From assembly GCA_913041025.1 (NCBI GenBank), contig CAJWGQ010000102.1, forward strand, positions 1 to 9,867: DNA of 9,867 nt, given 5' to 3'. The stretch is from an uncultured Gammaproteobacteria bacterium (lineage in GTDB: Bacteria; Pseudomonadota; Gammaproteobacteria; Pseudomonadales; Azotimanducaceae_A). Shown in pieces: positions 7,219-9,867 of the stretch (the first letter of the stretch is position 1; every line of letters begins with the position of its first letter). The position numbers were made by a program, and so were the translations under genes. Under the pieces are notes generated by a model, which did not search any database, was not told where the DNA came from, and worked only from the letters and a program-made list of their open reading frames with translations.

Positions 7219-7671
7219 GTGATTAAAATCACTAAACGAGTTAGTCAGGGAAAACCTACTGCCACCCTAGAGTTGCCCTTCGAGATTCGGGTTCGAGCGC
7301 GCTTTAAATCGAGGCTAAAAGATGGACGGGAGATAGGCGTGTTTTTGGATCGTGGGCCGATAATCCGTGGCGGAGATCTTCTGCAATCTGAGGACGGAAT
7401 CTTGGTTCAAGTCCAAGCATCGCTTGAGAAGGTGTCTACTGTGAGACTTGAAGATTCGCATTTGTTGTCGAAGGCTGCATACCATTTAGGCAACCGTCAC
7501 GTCCCGCTTCAAGTACTGCCTGGTGAATTAAGATATCAGCATGATCATGTTTTGGATCTTATGATGGCGAGCTTAGGTATAAAAACAGTCTGCGAGCAAC
7601 TTCCCTTCGAGCCAGAACCTGGGGCATACGGAGAGCATGGCGTTGCCCATGGGCACAGTCATTCGCACTGA
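7219..7671 (+). CDS. ureE: Urease nickel metallochaperone UreE
   Basis: UreE is a cytoplasmic dimer that carries nickel and hands it to the UreG-UreF-UreD complex during urease maturation. The product is 150 residues. Conserved parts are the N-terminal beta-rich domain with GREIGVFLDRGPIIRGGDLL (36-55), and the metal-binding domain with AYHLGNRHVPLQV (87-99; H94 is the conserved nickel ligand) and LRYQHDHVLDLMM (104-116). The tail ends in a short histidine-rich segment, H140, H144, H146, H148 and H150, which adds metal-binding capacity but is shorter than the Klebsiella His tail. The start is GTG at 7219, one base after the ureC stop, with no visible ribosome-binding sequence; translation probably depends on reinitiation after ureC. 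Confidence 0.95.
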   Translation: MIKITKRVSQGKPTATLELPFEIRVRARFKSRLKDGREIGVFLDRGPIIRGGDLLQSEDGILVQVQASLEKVSTVRLEDSHLLSKAAYHLGNRHVPLQVLPGELRYQHDHVLDLMMASLGIKTVCEQLPFEPEPGAYGEHGVAHGHSHSH

Positions 7672-7675
7672 GCAA

Positions 7676-8350
7676 ATGACGTCAGCACGAAGTCAGTTGC
7701 ACCTGATGCAATTGATCAGTCCAAACCTTCCTATTGGCGCGTTCACCTACTCTCAGGGGCTTGAATACGCTGTGGAGAGAAGATGGGTGAGAGATTTCGA
7801 TAGCTTCGAAGATTGGCTAACCGGACTCTTGCAGGAAAACCTAACTTATATAGATATTCCTGTATTGAAAAGAATCTACGAGGCCGTGCAAAAACGGGAT
7901 AGTGACTCTCTCTTAAAATGGTGCCAATATTTGCTGGCGTCGCGCGAAAGTTCAGAGTTGAGACTGGAAGAGATACAGAGAGCTAAAGCTATGACAAAAC
8001 TCTTGCGAGATCTGAAACTACAATTTGATCATGAATGGTCGGAGCCTATGCAACTGTGTCAAGCATGCCCGTATGCATTGGCCTGTGTGAGATGGTCTAT
8101 ACCGATCCATCAAGCAATGCTGGGATATGCATGGGGATGGTTAGAGAATCAAGTGGCCGCAGGTATCAAGTTGGTGCCGTTAGGTCAGACAGATGGGCAA
8201 TGTCTGCAGCTTGCATTGTCCAACAAGATTCCTGGTGAGATAGAAAAGAGTCTCAACCTAAAAGATGAGGACTTGGGTGCCTCTGCAGTATCAATGGCAA
8301 TAGCAAGTAGTCTTCACGAAACACAATATACGAGACTTTTTAGATCTTAG
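7676..8350 (+). CDS. ureF: Urease accessory protein UreF
   Basis: All-helical accessory protein that binds UreD on apo-urease and recruits the GTPase UreG, so gating nickel insertion. From the ATG at 7676 the product is 224 residues, the usual size. Conserved signatures are LMQLISPNLPIGAFTYSQGLE near the N-terminus, the ASRESSELR block, and the C-terminal IASSLHETQYTRLFRS, which is nearly invariant in the family. The start was chosen because it lies 4 bp after the ureE stop and gives a typical N-terminus. An alternative ATG at 7637 (237 residues) has a better ribosome-binding sequence (GGAG, 4-base spacing) but would overlap the His-rich end of ureE and add residues not usual in UreF. The next gene, ureG, starts 8 bp after the stop. 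Confidence 0.94.
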   Translation: MTSARSQLHLMQLISPNLPIGAFTYSQGLEYAVERRWVRDFDSFEDWLTGLLQENLTYIDIPVLKRIYEAVQKRDSDSLLKWCQYLLASRESSELRLEEIQRAKAMTKLLRDLKLQFDHEWSEPMQLCQACPYALACVRWSIPIHQAMLGYAWGWLENQVAAGIKLVPLGQTDGQCLQLALSNKIPGEIEKSLNLKDEDLGASAVSMAIASSLHETQYTRLFRS

Positions 8351-8358
8351 GTTAACGC

Positions 8359-8982
8359 ATGAATCAGAGCGATACGTTGAGAGTCGGAGTTGGTGGTCCA
8401 GTGGGGTCAGGAAAGACGGCACTTTTAGAATTGTTGTGCAAATCTCTCCGAGAGAAATACAGCATTGCGGTGGTAACAAATGACATTTATACGAAAGAGG
8501 ATGCGAAGATACTCACCAAGGCAGAGGCACTAGCAGAAGACCGGATAGTGGGTGTAGAAACCGGTGGCTGCCCACATACAGCCATTCGCGAAGATGCTTC
8601 AATGAACCTCGCGGCCGTCGCGGAATTGCAATGTCGGTTTCCGGATCTCGACATCGTTTTTATTGAAAGTGGTGGCGATAATCTATCTGCAACTTTTAGT
8701 CCGGAACTAGCAGATTTGATGATTTACGTGATAGATGTTGCTGAAGGAGAAAAAATACCCCGCAAAGGAGGGCCCGGCATCACTCGCTCAGATTTGCTTG
8801 TCATCAATAAAATTGATCTTGCTCCCTACGTCGGAGCCTCACTGAAAGTGATGGAGAAGGATACCCAAAGAATGCGATTGGATCGACCCTATGTTTTTAG
8901 TAATTTGAAAAAAGGTACAGGAGTGGCAAGTATCGTTGAATTCATTGAAGACGCTGGAATGTTAGGGAGACGTGGAACCTGA
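8359..8982 (+). CDS. ureG: Urease accessory GTPase UreG
   Basis: SIMIBI-class GTPase that binds nickel between two protomers and, on GTP hydrolysis, releases it into urease through UreF/UreD. The product is 207 residues, the normal length. Motifs seen: P-loop GGPVGSGKT (12-20), the metal-binding CPH (71-73) inside [13 protein letters not shown], the switch region [17 protein letters not shown] (103-119), and the guanine-specificity motif NKID (150-153). It lacks the His-rich N-terminus found in some UreG proteins, consistent with a separate UreE being present. A TTAGG sequence just before the ATG can serve as ribosome-binding site. It is the last gene of the urease cluster; a weak terminator candidate follows about 90 bp later. 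Confidence 0.98.
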   Translation: MNQSDTLRVGVGGPVGSGKTALLELLCKSLREKYSIAVVTNDIYTKEDAKILTKAEALAEDRIVGVETGGCPHTAIREDASMNLAAVAELQCRFPDLDIVFIESGGDNLSATFSPELADLMIYVIDVAEGEKIPRKGGPGITRSDLLVINKIDLAPYVGASLKVMEKDTQRMRLDRPYVFSNLKKGTGVASIVEFIEDAGMLGRRGT

Positions 8983-9073
8983 AGTTTCAGCACACTTTGC
9001 TTTAACCCAACAGCAATGGCTAAACCAGGCGATCACGTTTAGAAAGATTACGGAGTCCATCCACTCGCTTCTT

Positions 9074-9110
9074 AAAAAAGCTGTGGGCGTCCCTTGGTAG
9101 TCTATTTTTT
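9074..9110 (+). terminator. Weak intrinsic terminator candidate after ureG
   Basis: A6 (9074-9079) and T6 (9105-9110) flank a short GGG-CGT-CCC hairpin core. The flanking A and T runs can pair and would give a T-rich end on either strand, so it could act in both directions for the converging genes. The GC stem is only 3 bp and the arms are imperfect, so the call is weak. Confidence 0.3.
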
Positions 9111-9188
9111 CTTAGCCCAACCCTAACGATGACGATTCTAAAATTACTATTACTTTCAAATATGCATGATGTGTAATGCAGAATCCGT

Positions 9189-9215
9189 GCGCTCCCAGTT
9201 CTGGTTGGGGAGCGC
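9189..9215. repeat. Perfect 8-bp stem-loop GCGCTCCC/GGGAGCGC
   Basis: A GC-rich 8-bp inverted repeat with an 11-base loop lies about 200 bp after ureG. No T-run follows on either strand (the plus strand continues TGCTGCTTTG), so it is not a typical terminator. It may be a structured element in the 3' region of the urease transcript. Confidence 0.5.
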
Positions 9216-9482
9216 TGCTGCTTTGAAATCAGCTGTTGCGTTCTCATCCAATGTGGTGCTTTCTAAAACGATTGCCTGTTGGAGGGTGCGTCTATCATAT
9301 CGCGATCGATTGTATCTACATCGACAGGCACACATGAAAGCAACTGTCTGGAAGTCTTTACGCAACTCTTCGGGGAGACAGATCGGTTCTTTAGACATGT
9401 ACAGAGTAACTAAAACACTACGATATAAGCATGATTAAGATCGTGACCTACGTTCTATATTGGGACGACGCAGATTTTTGAC

Positions 9483-9504
9483 GAACGGGCTGGTATGCCC
9501 GTTC
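9483..9504. terminator. Stem-loop GAACGGGC/GCCCGTTC after the convergent dehydrogenase gene
   Basis: A perfect 8-bp stem with a 6-base loop sits 29 bp beyond the stop of the leftward dehydrogenase gene, where a 3'-end hairpin is expected. On the minus strand it is followed by GTCAAAAATC rather than a T-run, and no T-run follows on the plus strand either, so termination would not be of the classical intrinsic type. Confidence 0.45.
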
Positions 9505-9533
9505 CTGATTAAGCGAAAAGACTTTGGTTGCGA

Positions 9534-9867
9534 CTAGGCAGCAATGAAGTTGCGTCCACGTTCTCCCTTCAGCGCGTCATCGAGATATGTTTTAAAAGTG
9601 GTTGCCGGTATGCCGTAATCTTCGGGTTCTGTGCTGATTGCGAGGTCGCACAAGAATTCCTCCAGCCGATCAGCCCCGTTATGTAGATCGTTGCCAAAAA
9701 TCTCGCGAAGGGTTTCATCGCAAACGGTATCGGATCCAATCGCTCGACGCATCACGAGGGGGAGTGTGAAAGAACAAGCAATGCCGTGCTCTAGGTTGTG
9801 GTTCAGCGATACTGGATAAGAAATATTGTGAGCTAGAGCGGTTTTAGTGTTAGAGAACGCAAGCCCG
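9534..9867 (-). CDS. Iron-containing alcohol dehydrogenase, C-terminal fragment (runs off right edge)
   Basis: The last 110 codons of a leftward gene that enters from the right edge with an open frame. The part at the window edge reads GLAFSNTKTALAHNISYP then VSLNHNLEHGIACSFTLPLV. This is the metal-binding region of group III (iron-dependent) alcohol dehydrogenases: two His 14 residues apart, H13 and H27 of the fragment, match the spacing of the two His iron ligands of E. coli FucO. The remainder, through RRAIGSD and ADRLEEFL to GERGRNFIAA, is the helical C-terminal domain. The AHNISYP...HGIACSF form is unlike FucO or butanol dehydrogenases and resembles the subgroup annotated as PsrA or phosphonoacetaldehyde-reductase-like, from memory only; the substrate cannot be told. 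It converges on the urease cluster and is probably an independent unit. The N-terminal nucleotide-binding domain is outside the window. Confidence 0.85.
   Translation of the reverse strand, partial: GLAFSNTKTALAHNISYPVSLNHNLEHGIACSFTLPLVMRRAIGSDTVCDETLREIFGNDLHNGADRLEEFLCDLAISTEPEDYGIPATTFKTYLDDALKGERGRNFIAA

Larger units (their letters stand above)
8983..9533. other. Intergenic region between ureG and a convergent dehydrogenase gene
   Basis: About 550 bp with no gene I can support. It holds a possible weak terminator (9074-9110), a perfect 8-bp stem-loop with an 11-base loop (9189-9215), CTGTCT at 9344 and AGACAG at 9376 as distant complementary arms, and a strong hairpin near the end of the convergent gene (9483-9504). 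Open frames on both strands around 9156-9438 lack ribosome-binding sequences and any recognisable domain. The length is large for a gap between convergent genes, so a decayed gene or a small RNA cannot be excluded. Confidence 0.7.

Noticed and set aside
8979..8990. CTGAA-GT-TTCAG palindrome at the ureG stop
   Set aside because: A 5-bp stem with a 2-base loop cannot form a stable hairpin, and no T-run follows.
9156..9438. Overlapping open frames on both strands (80 and 90 codons) after ureG
   Set aside because: No ribosome-binding sequence before either start and no recognisable motif; each is an unremarkable translation of the other's complement and spans a GC-rich hairpin.

Overview
The window is a urea-acquisition and urea-hydrolysis locus. 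A leftward arm (minus strand) carries the urea ABC transporter genes urtA, urtB and the start of urtC. A rightward arm (plus strand) carries a complete urease cluster in the order ureD-ureA-ureB-ureC-ureE-ureF-ureG. The two arms diverge from an intergenic region of about 840 bp. Beyond ureG lies about 550 bp without a convincing gene, then the 3' end of a convergent iron-dependent alcohol dehydrogenase gene that runs off the right edge. The three-subunit urease, the long UrtB N-terminal extension, sigma-54/NtrC-type control and moderate GC suggest a proteobacterium, most likely a gammaproteobacterium and possibly marine. This placement is inference from protein appearance only.

Layout: urtC (partial, 1-262, minus); urtB (267-1856, minus); a perfect 10-bp hairpin in the urtB-urtA gap (1869-1891); urtA (1905-3200, minus). 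Upstream of urtA there is a full consensus match to a sigma-54 promoter (3248-3263, minus) and, about 150 bp upstream of the predicted start, a dyad close to the NtrC consensus (3377-3393). The rest of the intergenic region contains a G9 tract and, just before ureD, a possible stem-loop covering the ureD ribosome-binding site. The urease genes follow with gaps of 1 to 10 bp or a 4-bp overlap, so they look like one transcriptional unit.

How the genes work together: UrtA captures urea in the periplasm and UrtB/UrtC form the inner-membrane channel; the ATPases UrtD and UrtE are expected beyond the left edge. Urease (UreA, UreB, UreC) hydrolyses urea to ammonia and carbamate. UreE delivers nickel, UreG supplies GTP hydrolysis, and UreD and UreF form the scaffold on apo-urease during assembly of the nickel centre. 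All catalytic and nickel-binding residues of UreC are present at the same numbers as in Klebsiella urease, so the enzyme is predicted to be active. The promoter evidence implies that uptake is switched on by nitrogen limitation.

I found no sign of a new kind of system here. The points most worth a second look are regulatory: the sigma-54/NtrC module on the transporter arm, the absence of an equivalent on the urease arm, the structured TTG start of ureD, and the hairpin between urtA and urtB.
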